Shown: piece by piece, positions 12,187 to 24,345 of the stretch | Position numbering within the stretch: position 1 is the stretch's first letter | How the letters are laid out: each line of letters opens with the position of its first letter | Assembly (NCBI GenBank): GCA_012934845.2 | Contig: WNNJ02000494.1 | Span: 88,008 to 152,007 of the forward strand | Direction: 5' to 3' | DNA: 64,000 bases | Source of the DNA: Pomphorhynchus laevis | Lineage: Eukaryota; Acanthocephala; Palaeacanthocephala; Echinorhynchida; Pomphorhynchidae | The notes under the pieces: model-generated | Database searches by the model: none | What the model saw: the letters and a program-made list of their open reading frames with translations, nothing else | Told to the model about the DNA's origin: nothing | Made by a program: the position numbers and the translations under genes

Positions 12187-12639
12187 AAGTTACGAAAGAG
12201 ACCGTAAAGTGGCAATAGCCTAGCCAGAAATAAAAATACAATTTTTGAATTAAATTTGTTTCTAATATTTAAACGAGACTACATTGCAAATACACCCAAT
12301 TGAATATGCAATTGAATATAAACGATCAAGTTTTAAAACGAACAAGTTGGTGAACAAATTGTGCTTTATTATTCTGGTGATGTTTATTGTTTTTCTAGTA
12401 GCATGCAAGATATAAAAATAAACCTATTTTATTATAAAATTTATAAAATAAATATATAATAATATTTATTCTATATTATTTATTTATAATTTTTTTATTT
12501 AGTTTTTATTTACTTTTTATTATATTATTTGTATAATATTACATTTACAAGGGTATCCTTAAATAGGTCCCATAAAAACATTATCTTTGAAACCATTTAG
12601 GTTGAAACCATTTATATTTGCAACCATTTGTTTGAAACC
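12187..12639. other. AT-rich noncoding stretch
   Basis: No gene was seen. It ends with three short repeats built around AACCATTT (12588-12635), which look like local slippage. Confidence 0.45.
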
Positions 12640-13036
12640 TCATTAAGGTTGCCCACGAAAACCCCCAGATTGCCTACTCAGAACTCATCCAATCTCTAAA
12701 ATTCAGATGGAATTTTATTCAACTAGCCTGTCCTGTGAATACAGCATATTATGAAAGTATCCGTGATACGGTTATGAACGACCTAATGCCGGTAATTACG
12801 AGAATCAGCAACCTGGACCGATATTGGGGTGCCTTTGAGTTGCCTATTGATTTTGGCGGACTTTGGATAGAACTTCTAGACTGTGGGTCGACTTTTGCGT
12901 ACGAAGCTTCGGTTAGGATGAGCAGACACTTGCCAGATGGACTGATCGGGAATGCTCTGGTCGTTGAGCAAAATCGCATTGCAGCCGACATCAATTTTAA
13001 AAGAATTGAAGTTTTTCGGAATCGATTTCGGAATCA
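12640..13036 (+). pseudogene. C-terminal fragment of an RT-bearing element
   Basis: The + frame (12735-13036 and just upstream) reads IAYSELIQSLKFRWNFIQ, then LPIDFGGLWI, then YEASVRMSRHLPDGLIGN. This pattern, a basic/aromatic FRW block followed by an LP-x-x-GGL block, is characteristic of the region after the RT palm in a widespread retroelement class of invertebrates and protists. I cannot name the class with confidence. The catalytic part is absent. It abuts a LINE-A fragment at about 13037. It is treated as a fossil. Confidence 0.5.
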
Positions 13037-13330
13037 ATGTTTTAGCAAAAATGCTGTACCTTCTAAATCTCTATGATTCCCTCGGACAGGCTCTCTTGTA
13101 TTAATATTTGAGTTCTCGTCACATACTTCAACTGAGTAGGGCATTGTCTGCATTTCTCGCCTTGATCCCTCCCAATCTTACCTATTGAAAATATGCAAGA
13201 AATAGAAATGTGTCAGTTGGAAGCAGAGCGCATCGGATTAAATTGATACATTAGGTCTGGGCAAAGTTTCGAAGGAGTCGATCTCCTTATACAATTATGG
13301 AATCCAATCCCTTTTTGTGTGGTTTAAGAA
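13037..13330 (+). mobile_element. LINE-A internal fragment
   Basis: This matches the pre-RT region of LINE-A copies (1890-2165 and 20525-20790), sharing AAAATGCT..CCTTC.AATCTCT, ATTGGATTAAATTGAT-like spacing and ACAATTATGGA. Both ends are truncated and it is strongly diverged. Confidence 0.65.
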
Positions 13331-13675
13331 ATATTGACTGACTTATAAGCATGTTTAACTAGTCACTATAAAAGTTCTCGAAAAGCAACATTGATATACA
13401 AGATAACATATTGTAAGTCGACACTGCACTCTTGAGAAACAATAAGCTAAGCACGTGTTTATATTCACTATAGGCAAGTGTATTTTATTTAATATTAACA
13501 TTCATAACAATTAATGTAGTCCATGATCCGAAAATTTAAATAAAACTAATATTTAGATAGTATTTATGATAATATCATTATGATAATATATATGTTAATT
13601 TTTAGATAATATTAATGAGCATTCACTAATGTACTAAAACTTAGTATGAGTATTCGCTAATGTACTAAAATATAG
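13331..13675. other. AT-rich noncoding stretch
   Basis: Nothing recognisable. It contains two imperfect copies of a 25-bp segment around ATTCGCTAATGTACTAAAA near 13620-13670. Confidence 0.45.
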
Positions 13676-14062
13676 GGCCCACTTACGGGAACCTATTACG
13701 TTGTAAATTTTAATAAATTATTCATTAAAAAATACCAATATTATAACTAAATATATAAATAACCCGTTGATAAATCAACATCTTATGGAACATATAAATA
13801 AATCACAGCATATATTTATCTTGCAATCTGCCAGAATACTTATTATAGATTTGTTTTCATTAATCGAAAATTATTTTAACTTTAATATGAAAATTTAATA
13901 TACAATCTAATTTTTAATTTTTGGAAAATGTTAGATTTTACCTAAAAATTAGTTCATTTTTAAATAAAGACTGAGCTATTATTTCTTAATTTATATTTAC
14001 TTATTAAAATACACTTTATTTACATGCGTATCCTTCTCTTCATTGATAAAAGTAGGTGAAAG
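13676..14062. repeat. Direct repeat Q, left copy (about 385 bp)
   Basis: This is nearly identical to 15511-15893, starting at CCCACTTACGGGAACCTAT and ending at GGTGAAAG. Differences are a handful of substitutions and a short indel near 13735. There is no coding frame. Confidence 0.85.
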
Positions 14063-14568
14063 TTAGATAACAAAAACATTAAAAAATTACATTATATTTA
14101 TAAGCATTCGCTAATATATTCTAGTATTTAATAGCAATTAACTTATTTAGTACTTACCTAAAACTTTAGATATGATTTACAGACGTTTATCCACCTGTAT
14201 TTTATGTCGAATTCTCTTTGCCATATCCTGATTATAATTTACTCCAGAAATCTCAAATGTTTATCGAAGTATTTAAATGTGGGTCATTTATTATGAATTC
14301 ATGCTTATTATGATTACATGGGAATTATCATGGACAATCTCGCTTACAATAAACTTCCTGTTTATGCACATGTTCAGTAATTTTTAACAATATATATGAG
14401 ATATAAACTACAATTGCAAGGGCGTGTAGGATACTGCCTTTTAATTTTCTAATTAAGCTTGTCTAACTTTCAAAAATGTTTAAAAGAATACATGTATTTG
14501 ATATCAGGATTCTACCCCTTTTTAACAAACATTTTTGTACAAATGGAAATGAAATAAATGTTAAAGCA

Positions 14569-14732
14569 TTATTGGATCTGAATCAAATAGGGAAAGATTT
14601 TATTTTATATTTCGCTAACCTCTGTAAGCATCTACATAAAATTGCATAATTATGTAATTTTCAGTAGATGCTAACAGAGGTTAGCAAAATATCAAATAAA
14701 ATTTCGCCCATTTATGATCCAGCTCCAATAAT
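14569..14732. repeat. Foldback element with about 70-bp arms
   Basis: The left arm starts TTATTGGATCTGAATCA and runs to about 14632. The right arm (14662-14732) is its imperfect reverse complement, ending GATCCAGCTCCAATAA. The loop is about 25 bp. A related half copy lies at 8728-8848. It is a MITE-like non-autonomous element whose parent is unknown. Confidence 0.7.
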
Positions 14733-15044
14733 TCTTTATCAATAATGGATCATTATCAATTATTTACAAAGAAATTAATTTTATTAATATTTAGGCTAAA
14801 ATATTTCACTGAACACTTTATCATAATCATAAATAACAAATAATTTGAAAATAACAAATAAATTGATTATACATCGGAATTGAGTTGTAATTTCGAGCTA
14901 ATTTAACGACATCATTTTGGAATTAACAAAATCTGATTAAATCAAGTGAAATGTATTCTACTATTTTACCATCAAAAGCATCATCATTTACAGAAAGAAA
15001 ATTTGCAAAATACGAAAGTTTATTTTCATTTTAAGGATTAAACT

Positions 15045-15254
15045 TCAAATTTTGATTTTATTAAATATTGGGCATTTTTGAGTTGAGCTGTTTATTTTTT
15101 CGGCAGCGTCCTGTGTAATATTTAATGTTCTGTACATCGACATTAAGAATTCTTCATTGGAAAAATTCTGTGCAATTCTTAAATTGTAATCACTATCAAT
15201 TATGTATTCAGTTTGATCAGCTAACTGAGTATCCGTTTTAAATAAAAAATACAT
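15045..15254 (-). other. Unidentified 69-codon frame
   Basis: The frame begins MYFLFKTDTQLADQ and continues as a low-complexity-free, mixed-composition peptide ending NKIKI. Part of its start is the reversed Penelope-like terminal signature (15214-15243), so at least that portion is element-derived. I do not recognise a family. Its composition is less AI/K/N-biased than neighbouring spurious frames, but nothing shows that it is expressed. Confidence 0.15.
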
Positions 15255-15510
15255 TACTATTAAATTTTAATTTAAAAATAAGTTATTGTATATAAATTAA
15301 AAACAAAATAAATAATTATAAATAATAAATGATTATATTCATTTTAATATCAATCATTGATATGTACGTTTCCAATTTCTCACGTCCGATTTACCATACC
15401 GAATTCATGCTCCATGTGGTAATTTGCTCAAACCGCTCATTTTACACAATGTTTATTTCAACCCTATTCAGAATACAACTATATCAATTTAATATGATTT
15501 AAATATGATG

Positions 15511-15893
15511 CCCACTTACGGGAACCTATCACGTTGTAAATTTTAATAAATTATTCATTAAAAATATTTATATTATAACTAAAATATAGCCCGTTGATAA
15601 ATAAACAAGTTATGGTACATATAAATAAATCACAGCATATATTTATCTTGCAGTCTGCCAGAATACTTATTATAGATTTGTTTTCATTAATCGAAAACCA
15701 TTTTAACTTTAATATGAAAATTTAATATACAATCTAATTTTTAATTTTTGGAAAATGTTAGATTTTAACTAAAAATTAGTTCATTTTTAAATAAAGACTG
15801 AGTCATTATTTCTTAGTCTATATTTACTTATTAAAAAAACACTTTATTTACATGCGTATCCTTCTCTTCATGGATAAAAGTCGGTGAAAGACT
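15511..15893. repeat. Direct repeat Q, right copy
   Basis: This is the partner of 13676-14062 in the same orientation. The pair encloses about 1.45 kb of AT-rich DNA that includes the foldback element at 14569. There are no TG..CA ends and no coding between the copies, so an LTR element is not supported. Confidence 0.85.
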
Positions 15894-18039
15894 TTCACAA
15901 TTAAAGATATTTAAAATTCAGAAATCGCAAATTACGGGGACTTTAAATAGAAAATTATTGTTTTTCGTAGATTAAATACTTTTTTGTCGGCGAACAAAAT
16001 GATATTGAACTAAATGATATTTCTATAATGTCGTACGTCACAATTTTCGTTGAAGGATTGAGAGTATCAATTACGACGAAAAATATTTATTTTTACAATA
16101 ATAAAACAAATTGCGATCAAAAAACATAATACATGCTAGAGTAGTAGCACCAAATAGTTTATTTTACCAGCAAGAATGTCAAAAATCGATGGGAACGATA
16201 CCGATTTGTCATCTGGCCTTTCATTGTATAAGAAAATAAGGGCAATCAAATAACAATGAAAACAATTAGTAGAAATGTAAGCATTGTCAACTACATACAG
16301 CAAAAATATCTTAAAATTGATGAGTCATTTAGTTTTTTCAAAGATACAACATATCAGCTCAACGGTTACGACACTTAAATTGTAACAGTAATTTAAAGCA
16401 AATGACCTCTAGTAAATGCGCTTAATCCACAAAGCTGTCAAATTCCACAGGATGTAACGGTAAGATTATGAAAGATAAGATGTAAAACTTATGACTTGGT
16501 ATATAAATAACTTATCAAACTACTAAAATACATCAAATTTATCAGTTTTTAAATTTACCAAGTCAGGTAAGATAAGGCATTGCTTATAGATTCAAGCTTA
16601 CGATTCCTAAGCTTGAATCACATCCGTTACAATTTAAACTATTACTTTTCATCCAAAGTGTAATTAAGTGATTAACAAAAATAGTATAAGAATCATTATA
16701 AAAAAGGCTTTTTGTATTTATTTTGTGAATAAACGCTGCGATTTTGGAATTGTTTCAAATTCCTAAAAAGTTTCAACCAAATAATAACTATCTTGGACTG
16801 CTGTCGAATGGTAATAATTTTCTTTGTGATAATGTCCGCTGAAATCTATAAGATTTTAAGTTGTAAAAATGTATCTTTTTGTAGTTTATTTATTTTAATC
16901 GTCGTTAATGATTAACTCATAGATATCGTTAAAAGGTGCAGCTGATTTACTCATTCTTGAAGAAATTCATATAAAAATGCATGGATTTTTAATTCAAATA
17001 TTGATAAAAATATTAATGTCTATGAAAATATCTATGAAAATATGAATGAAATAATAAAGAGCTTGACTTCACATGAGTGCTGATATAAACATGTCGTTAA
17101 TATAAATATAATTGGGCAGTATGAATATAATAAATATTCATATTTATAAAATATATGAAACTATATTCATTTAATATATGAATATATAATATCAATTTAG
17201 ATGATTTAGACGTCGACATAATATGTGGTCCAAATATCTAGTCTTTCTAATAGAAGGTTAAACTTTTACTACCATAGCTGATTTATTTTGAAATCATAAA
17301 TGATTTAACATGAGATAAATCAGACATTAAATAAATTTTAAACGCTTACTTTACAAAATCATATTATTACCATGCAATAATTGGAAATAATTGTGATATA
17401 AAGTTGTGACTTATTTTTACAGCAAGTAATATTATTTTGAAACAAATGTATTCCGAATTTGTCCCCAGAGGTAGTTGCTTATCTTTAGAAGTATGTCCAA
17501 TGTAGAGGCTTGTCATTGGATAACGTAACCGATTATCATTTAGTGACTATTACTATAAATGTGGATATTCAGGAACATTCATTATTTTAAATTTCTTCCG
17601 GATCGGCCAAAAAAGTAGTAAGACGTTATAGACAGAAATTATGTGCATTTTAGAAGACGTGAAAAAAGTTATTTTCTAGAATTTATGGCTCTTTGACATT
17701 GTACAATCAGTAAGGAGTGACCTCAGTTGTAGCAATTTAATTGACTATTTTCTATATATATTATTGTAAAATAATCCGCCGTTTTTATTAATATTTATGA
17801 ATTTTTGACGTATAATTTAATTTGTCGGTAATAGATAAATGCATCTAGCAACTAATCAACAAACGATTGCTGTCATGCTCCATCATTTCCATGAACTCGT
17901 TGAATTTGGGTTAGTGTATATTTAGTTATGATTACTACACGAGCAAAATAATAACGATTTTATTAAATCCATCAATAACCTATGAGTAGCATGCAAGAAA
18001 AAACAGACAAGTCACACGATAGTCAGAAAAACGGCAGAA
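15894..18039. other. AT-rich noncoding stretch with one hairpin
   Basis: No gene was seen. A perfect 12-bp hairpin (arm GATTCAAGCTTA, 7-nt loop) lies at 16589-16619. Long AT palindromes occur at 17130-17190. Confidence 0.5.
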
Positions 18040-18362
18040 CAACTTCGGTCTTCAACTATTCTTTGTCTTCTACTTTTCTCTTCTATGGCCAAAGGTCCAG
18101 GGGAATCTGAGCCCCCAACCGATATAATAAGCCGCCTTTCGACTGAACCACCCGGGATCTTTCACTCCCCCCGAGGAATCCAATCGGCGCGGACTATGCT
18201 GAGTAAACGAGAGACGAGGAGCTTAAGAAACCTTAGCGTTTGCTCTGGGGGACGTCCTCTCGAAAAGAAGACTAATCCCGAGATGGCCTAAGTGCCCCAA
18301 AGGCGCACCTAGGTTTTCCCTTTCAATGAGATATGCTGAGCCCGTTTCAATGCCCATCGAGC
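18040..18362 (-). mobile_element. LINE-A 3'-end fragment
   Basis: This is the reverse complement of the LINE-A 3' end (compare 21860-22130). It covers the last coding stretch (GRPPEQ region) and the 3' UTR with the GGTCCAGGGG-like block. It lies head-on to LINE-A copy 2, which starts about 150 bp to the right in the opposite orientation. Confidence 0.8.
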
Positions 18363-18539
18363 AAAATGATTTTATGTAACGATATGTAGCGTTTGTTAAA
18401 AAAGAGGTTATTAAAGAGATTGTTAAAAGAGATTATTTTCCACAATCAAAAATTTTGATGCGCAGTGAAGTTGTTTGCGGTACATCAATCAATCTCAATT
18501 CTGGTGCAAAAATGATGCTGATTCTGGTAGAAATTCTGA

Positions 18540-19360
18540 TTAAAAGGTATTTTCTTCTGATATTCCATACAATAGGCAGGTTGGTGACGTTTATGTATTA
18601 GGAGATGGAGAGGTACTTCCTCCCATCCCTAAGCTAAAGAATTTTATAATTATAAATATAAAGAAACCTATGAAAAGGCATTTTCTCCACAACATATTCC
18701 TTAGAAAATTTAGTGAGAGATTGACAAAGAGAGTGATCCTTCACTCGGTAAAGCTTTTTGAAACGCAAATAAAAGTTTATTTTACATCGGCCGATTTGGA
18801 GAGCGATTATGTCAAGTTTTTCCATGCCGAGCTATCTGATCTAGGTGAAATCGTGGAGAAACCTATCTTGGAGACGGTTAAGATTACGGGCCTCCCCTGC
18901 CACCTAGATGAAGCGGATGTTTTGAGTCTTTAGCAAACATACAAAATTTCTAACATCAGATCTATTGAGAGTAAATCAGGAATCCCTATTCCCATCAGGG
19001 TAATTCTAACGAATTCTCAATTCAATCCCTATATGGGTTATAATTTAAATTTTACACTAATTGACAGGGACGAGTTTACGTTTCCACACTGCAGTCGATG
19101 CCATAAATGGGGCTCTGGGACTCCAGCTGCAGTGTGGCGCAAACCTGTGGAAAGTATGGTATTTCCAATTCTTAATCACACAGGCTAGTCATCCCTGCGA
19201 GATCCCCCCCCATCCTGCTCGAACTGGGGAAGGGCATCCTGCATGGAGCAGAAAGTGTGGATGTTTTAAGGCCTATAAGGCGAAGTTCTTACACTCAGGC
19301 TCATCGCCAAGGCCTGTTTCTACTTCGTTCTTCCCCCCCCGTATTGGGAATACTTAATTA
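18540..19360 (+). pseudogene. LINE-A ORF1 (gag-like) remnant
   Basis: The upstream part reads LPPIPKLKNF followed by a basic stretch (18670-18933). The same LPPIP-type block is found at 38254-38508 and 59435-59642. Downstream are gag-type zinc-knuckle pieces: HCSRCHKWG near 19087-19110 and GHPAWSRKCGCFK near 19230-19270. In I/Jockey/R1-type LINEs such knuckles bind the element RNA. The frames are broken between these blocks. Confidence 0.65.
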
Positions 19361-19673
19361 TTAAAGATTGTGGATGATCGCAAAAGCACCCGTTTTTAAA
19401 CAAATGGAAGAACTAATTTCTCATCTTCTTTCGGTTTAATACATAAACAAAACATTGCCAATTTCAACAGTTAAAGCTTCAAACAAAAGGGGGCATCGGC
19501 TCACGCCGTCCCACCAATCAAGTTTGGAAAGCTAACGCATGAACGCCGCGGAAATGAAGACATTGCCCAGGGGCAAGTACCTACCCTAGACGGGGCTAGT
19601 GGCGGTAAGGGAAACCTTCCTTCACCTAGCTCTGTCTAGGTAGACAATCCCCCAATCCAACTAGTCCATCACA

Positions 19674-20230
19674 ATGTAGAGTACTCGTGAGCCTTTTTCA
19701 CTAAATATCCTTCAGTGGGATTCGGGAGGTGCTTCTGCACTTAGACTTCTATCCGTAGAGATGCAGATGTTATAGTCCTTCAGGAAATGCAGTCTATCCG
19801 TCTCCCCCCAAGACATTACTCGATTTATTCCGAAGCACATTTGTTCCCACTATACTCCGCACATAACCCCACCTCACTCCTCTTCATCTCAAGAACTCTT
19901 AACCTTAGTTAAATGCTCCTTAAAGTCCTCCCTCCTGCTAAACTACTCATGTCCAGCCCCGTCTTGTCTGGTAGTTTCACTCAGTAAGAACGGCAAATGC
20001 CTCAGTCTAGCCAATGTCTACATCCGTCCAGGAGAGATTCACAAGAACCGTGACCTCTTGGATGGTATTATTGACAGCGGCTATGACATGATAGTTGGGG
20101 ACTTTAACGACAGAACTGGTCGTTGGATCAACGCATCACTTCGCAGAGTTAGGAATGGTTATCTTATTCACAAACCACCGTCCACAACATTCATTGCACA
20201 TCTACAAATTCTATCCTCGAGATTTTACTG
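19674..20230 (+). pseudogene. LINE-A APE-type endonuclease remnant
   Basis: Visible pieces are the N-terminal FSLNILQWDSGG block (19695-19730), VLQEMQ where other copies read VLQETR (19770-19790; the Glu of the QE motif is kept), NVYIRPGE near 20015, and IVGDFNDRTGRWINAS (20089-20140). The protein nicks target DNA to prime reverse transcription in this class. The reading frame is not continuous, so it is inactive. Confidence 0.7.
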
Positions 20231-20930
20231 CTTCACTCGATGTGGTTGCATAAACCCCTCAGAACAGAGCAGTCGCGTCAACAATTGTCCACCTATCATG
20301 ACCTTATTCGTTGGAGGATTGAAGAAGATACGTTGCTTAGAAGGAGGTTTCACTTTGATCCGATCAGAGTAGCCTTCGTTCAGACAGCTATTCAACTCTT
20401 CCCCCGAATAGGAAATGAGAGTTTAACCAAACTTAATACCTACCAATTTTCGCAAGCTAACTCGAATCTATTGACTACCTATAAAAGTCGCATTTACAAT
20501 AACACTCCGACGAAACTCAAGGTCCAAGCAAAATTGCTAAACCTCCCTAATCTCTCTGCTTCCGCCAGACAGGCCCTCTTGAATGAATACTGGAGTACTA
20601 TATATAGGTTCCAGCTGGGAAGGGATAGGGCGAGTATTGCTCTAATTAATTCTTCTCAGTCTTCATTTTGGAAGATTTTCAAGAAAGAGAAGTTTGTTTG
20701 CTGGAAGGATAGAGCATTGGATTGGATAGGGAATGTAGGCCTTGATAAAGTTTTGGAGGAGTCATTAGCCCTACACAACTATGGAGCCACTCGAATCACC
20801 TCAACCAATCCCGCTTTGGGGTGACTTCAGGAGTAAGGATTTATCTGTTACGGATATTCTCAACTCTTAGGGTCCACTCCAGGGCACCTCTAAATCCGTC
20901 GCTCCACATTCTTTTCGTGTCTGTCAGCTT

Positions 20931-21734
20931 TTGACAGCTGATCAGAGAAGGGAAGTGACCGTCACAATGCGTTTAGCCTCTCCATCCGATGTAGCAGGCA
21001 TCAATATTAGTAAGCGTGTTTTTATTCCTAAGAAAAAATCCTGCTCATGCCATAAAGATTTGCGCCTCATTTCGATTCAAAATGCCCTCATGTCGATTTA
21101 CGAAAAAGTGCTTGCGCGTAAAATCCGCGACCATTTAAGTAGGCGTAATTTGATCCCTCCAGGTTTTCATGGGTTCGTCAAAGGTCGCTCGGTCAATTCA
21201 GCAGTTGGTGATCTGGATCGGTTTTGTCGGGATAATAGCAATCGTCTAGTTGTGGCTGTTTTCCTTTACTTTTCTGCTGCATTTGACAGCATCTCCATTC
21301 CCTTTGTGATCTCTTCTCTTAGGTCCTTCGGGTTGCCTGCGAGAATTGTGAACAGAGTGGAGATCCTGATGTATACCAAGCGATTTTACTATGAAGACGA
21401 CACGGATGCATGTCAGTTCTACCCTATTACGGGTGTACTTCAAGGATCCCTACTTTCTCTCATCTTATATCTTGCTGCTTCCATTAATCTATTCAAAATT
21501 TTTAAACGCGAATACGCTGATGACACCACAGCCCTGTTTACTGGACACAGGAGCAAAGATGTAGTCTCTGACATCAGCCGTTTCTTCTTAAGATTAAAAT
21601 ACCAGCTTCCACCATTCAATCTTATTTTAAACTCCGCCAAATCGCATGTGGTTGTCTTCCATGGCGCCCCTGCAACAAAGAAAAAACTTAAGAGTCTAGC
21701 ACCCTCTGCAATCTCCTCCATATTTGCCTCTTAA
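20931..21734 (+). pseudogene. LINE-A reverse transcriptase, catalytic Asp replaced
   Basis: A 267-codon open frame. Motifs: KDLRLISI (about 42-49), GFHGFVKGRSVNSAVGDLD (78-96), motif A as FLYFSAAFD (111-119), motif B as GVLQGSLLSLILY, and motif C as YADDTTALF. Codon 21267-21269 encodes Tyr where copy 1 has Asp; this is the metal-binding Asp of motif A, so the enzyme should be dead even though the frame is open. Copy 3 has the same Tyr. Motif B also departs from the usual PQGSPLSP. The frame stops shortly after ISSIFAS, about 100 codons before the family's C-terminal end. Confidence 0.8.
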
Positions 21735-22125
21735 CCACTCCCCACCTTCACGAGTCGAATAAAATACCTGGGGTTAACCGTTACGGTGAACTGGTCGGCG
21801 AAAGCTGACCTTGATAGACTTAAACGTATCTTTAAAAAAGCTAGGTGGGCCCTGAAACGGGCCCATCATCTGTCATTGAAAGGGAAAACCCAGGTGCGCC
21901 TTTGGGGTACCTGAGCTATCTCGGGATTAGTCTTCTTTTCGAGAGGACGTCCCCCTGAGCAAAGTCTAAGGTTTCTTAAGCTCCTCGTCTCTCGATTACC
22001 CAGCATAGTCCACGACCATTGGATTCTTCGGAGGGGGTGAAAGACCCTGGGTGGTCAGTCGAAAGGCGGCGTGTTGGATCGGTTGGGGGGCTCAGATCCC
22101 CTGGACCTGAGGCCGTAAATGGAAG

Positions 22126-24150
22126 AAGATGGAAGACGATTGCTTGAGTTTTTGACTTTTTTGTTGACTTGTCTTGTTCATTGTTATGATATCTTATTTA
22201 TCTTGTATTTAAGATAAATATTAAATAATTATCTTGTATTATTATTAAAAGAGATTACTCGTAAAAGTACATGTGACAGCGTGTCTATTTTATTTCTAAT
22301 TACGAAAATATATTGAATATTTCTCAGTCAGATCATAAAACTTGTCATTTCTTACATAATAATCAAAGCCGTTTATATTATTAAAGCTGATCCACTGACA
22401 TTTCATCAACGGTCATAGTGTATCCGTTAATCCTTATCTACTTGCATATTTCATATTATTATACAAACTGTTCATTGCATCATAAGATTTTTCGACTTTT
22501 TATTGTCAAAACAACCTTATCATCTCTTACGCTTTCTCGGCTTTATAATATTTTGTGATTTTTTTCATAAGCCAACAAGTGATTAACATCTTAAAAATAT
22601 GTTTGAGTGAATTCGCAACATTATATTTTAATTACATTCGTAGCATTACATCTTTTTCAATTGATTTATATCTTGAAAATATGTTTAAGCGAATTCGCAA
22701 CATTATATTTTATGCAAATTGCAACATATTTAAATATTCGTTAAATTGTAAACCTTGCGTCAATAAATATCGCCAATTTTAAATTTTTTTAACAATCAAC
22801 GAGATTTTATGAATTTGCAAAAAATAACGTTTGATTTTTCTCAGAAAATTGTGAGAATGCAACGCCTGACACAATAAATTATTTTTTACTTCAAAAATAC
22901 GTAAAAGACATTATTACAATTATAATTTATAACAAAATATTTAAATATTACAATTTTAAATGACTTCAAGTGGATACGTTTGAAAAAATTTCGAAGTGAA
23001 ATTCTGGCAAATTTATTTGATGCGAGAATGTTTTAAATGTCATTCACAATAGAATAGCTAAACCCTTTTTAAATTGGTGCGTGATAGACCTTGATGTTGC
23101 GAAAGACAAGAATTTTCCGACTATCGATATTAAAGTCTACTTGACTAAAAAATGAGAAAATTTTCAAAAGTTGTACATCATTACACTTAAAAATATTTAT
23201 CGGTACAATTCTTCAATTATTGATGTTACAAAAACAATAGCTGTCTAAATTCATGTAATACAAAAATAACAGCTCATATATCATTTTTACCTTCCACTAA
23301 AATATAAAATTGATATACTACGCATGCGTTTCCTTTAAATATAGGTTATATGTATAAATTATATTATATGGTTAAATTAGATATCAAAGTGCTTTTCAGT
23401 TCTATGATTGTTCGTACAAGGTAAATTCATCTAACTAAGGCTAGTTTTAATATACGACTTTATTTAACCATAAATAACCGTAATATCACAGCTGCACTAT
23501 TTAAAAAATAGGTTTTATTTTTTATTATTTTTTATAAAAGATATTTTAGTAACTATAGAACTAGTTGATGGTCATATTGGTTACGTTTTAGAGTACATAT
23601 CAATTCTATATCTAATCTTAGGGTGACGTATATACATGGTAACTCTATCAAATAGGGAGTCCTTGTTTGCCGAGTTTCACATTTTTATGTCCAATAATGG
23701 AATTGTATTCATTTGTTGATCATACAATTATTAAAGTTCAAGAGAATTGTCGATATTTGGATGCAGGATGAGGAATAGTCGAGACTAAGAGCTGACGAGC
23801 CCGATAAGCAACCTTCATGAAATTGGATACTAATTTCCATATTTAAGTTAACGGATGTGATCTTTGACGATTATATATGTTAGTATTATGAATTGAATAC
23901 GATATTAGCGTGAACAGACAAAACGACAAAAATTGCTAGTGCATTAAATAATAAAAGATTCGAAGAATTGTGGTTTAATACACACAAATACAGCGTAATT
24001 TGTATTCACTATTAATCTTCAGTTTATTGTCTGTTCATAACAATTGAATTTTATTTTAAATTTAAATTTTAAACTTTGACTTGATATAAATATAAATTGT
24101 ATAAAATCTTAAATAATTATTTATCATTATTTTTTTATTATATATCGTAT
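22126..24150. other. AT-rich noncoding stretch with an 80-bp-period duplication
   Basis: A 42-bp segment with GAATTCGCAACATTATATTT at 22592-22633 recurs at 22672-22713. The 75-codon frame at 22555-22782 lies across this duplication and looks spurious. No gene was seen. Confidence 0.5.
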
Positions 24151-24180
24151 AAAATACGTTGACTCAGTTACTTGATCTAA
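24151..24180 (+). repeat. Penelope-like terminal signature
   Basis: AAAATACGTTGACTCAGTTA followed by CTTGATCTAA matches the end signature of the Penelope-like element with a few changes. It is preceded by AT-rich sequence like that element's tail. Confidence 0.55.
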
Positions 24181-24229
24181 TCGATTAGATTTACAAACTT
24201 GTCCACCTTTTTAACGTTTTTCCAGTAAA

Positions 24230-24345
24230 TTCTGAATATTTACTTGTTGATCCAATGTCAATTTCTCAATATGCTTTTAAAACATTGATTAAAGATATAT
24301 GGTCTTCTGGTAGTCTACCTCGTGAAAATAATATAAAGGTGGCTA
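24230..24345 (+). pseudogene. LINE RT N-terminal (domain 0) fragment
   Basis: The + frame reads AFKTLIKDIWSSGSLP followed by KVAIVQAF. This is the standard pre-palm block of LINE RTs (family pattern F-x-x-SL-x-x-G-x-x-P-x-x-W-K-x-A-x-V). It meets an RT fragment in the opposite orientation at about 24345. Confidence 0.5.

Larger units (their letters stand above)
18480..22125 (+). mobile_element. LINE-A copy 2, most complete of the family
   Basis: In order: ORF1 remnant (18540-19360), ORF1/ORF2 junction region (19430-19670), endonuclease (19674-20230), pre-RT (20240-20824), RT (20931-21734) and the C-terminal part with 3' UTR to about 22125. It keeps more of ORF1 than copies 3 and 4. It has several stops and frame changes. 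Its composition is clearly more GC-rich than the surrounding AT-rich DNA, as for all LINE-A copies. No poly-A tail is evident; a purine-rich GAAGAAGATGGAAGACGA stretch ends the shared sequence. Confidence 0.85.

Noticed and set aside
15045-15254. A 69-codon frame that might be a host exon
   Set aside because: Its start overlaps the reversed Penelope-like terminal signature, no family is recognised, and no splice context is clear. It is listed only as unidentified.
13676-15893. LTR retrotransposon bounded by repeat Q
   Set aside because: There are no TG..CA ends, primer-binding site, polypurine tract or coding sequence between the repeats.
18085-18291. 68-codon + frame as a gene
   Set aside because: It is the antisense of the LINE-A 3' end.
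22555-22782. 75-codon frame as a small membrane protein
   Set aside because: It spans a direct duplication in AT-rich DNA, and its hydrophobicity follows from base composition.
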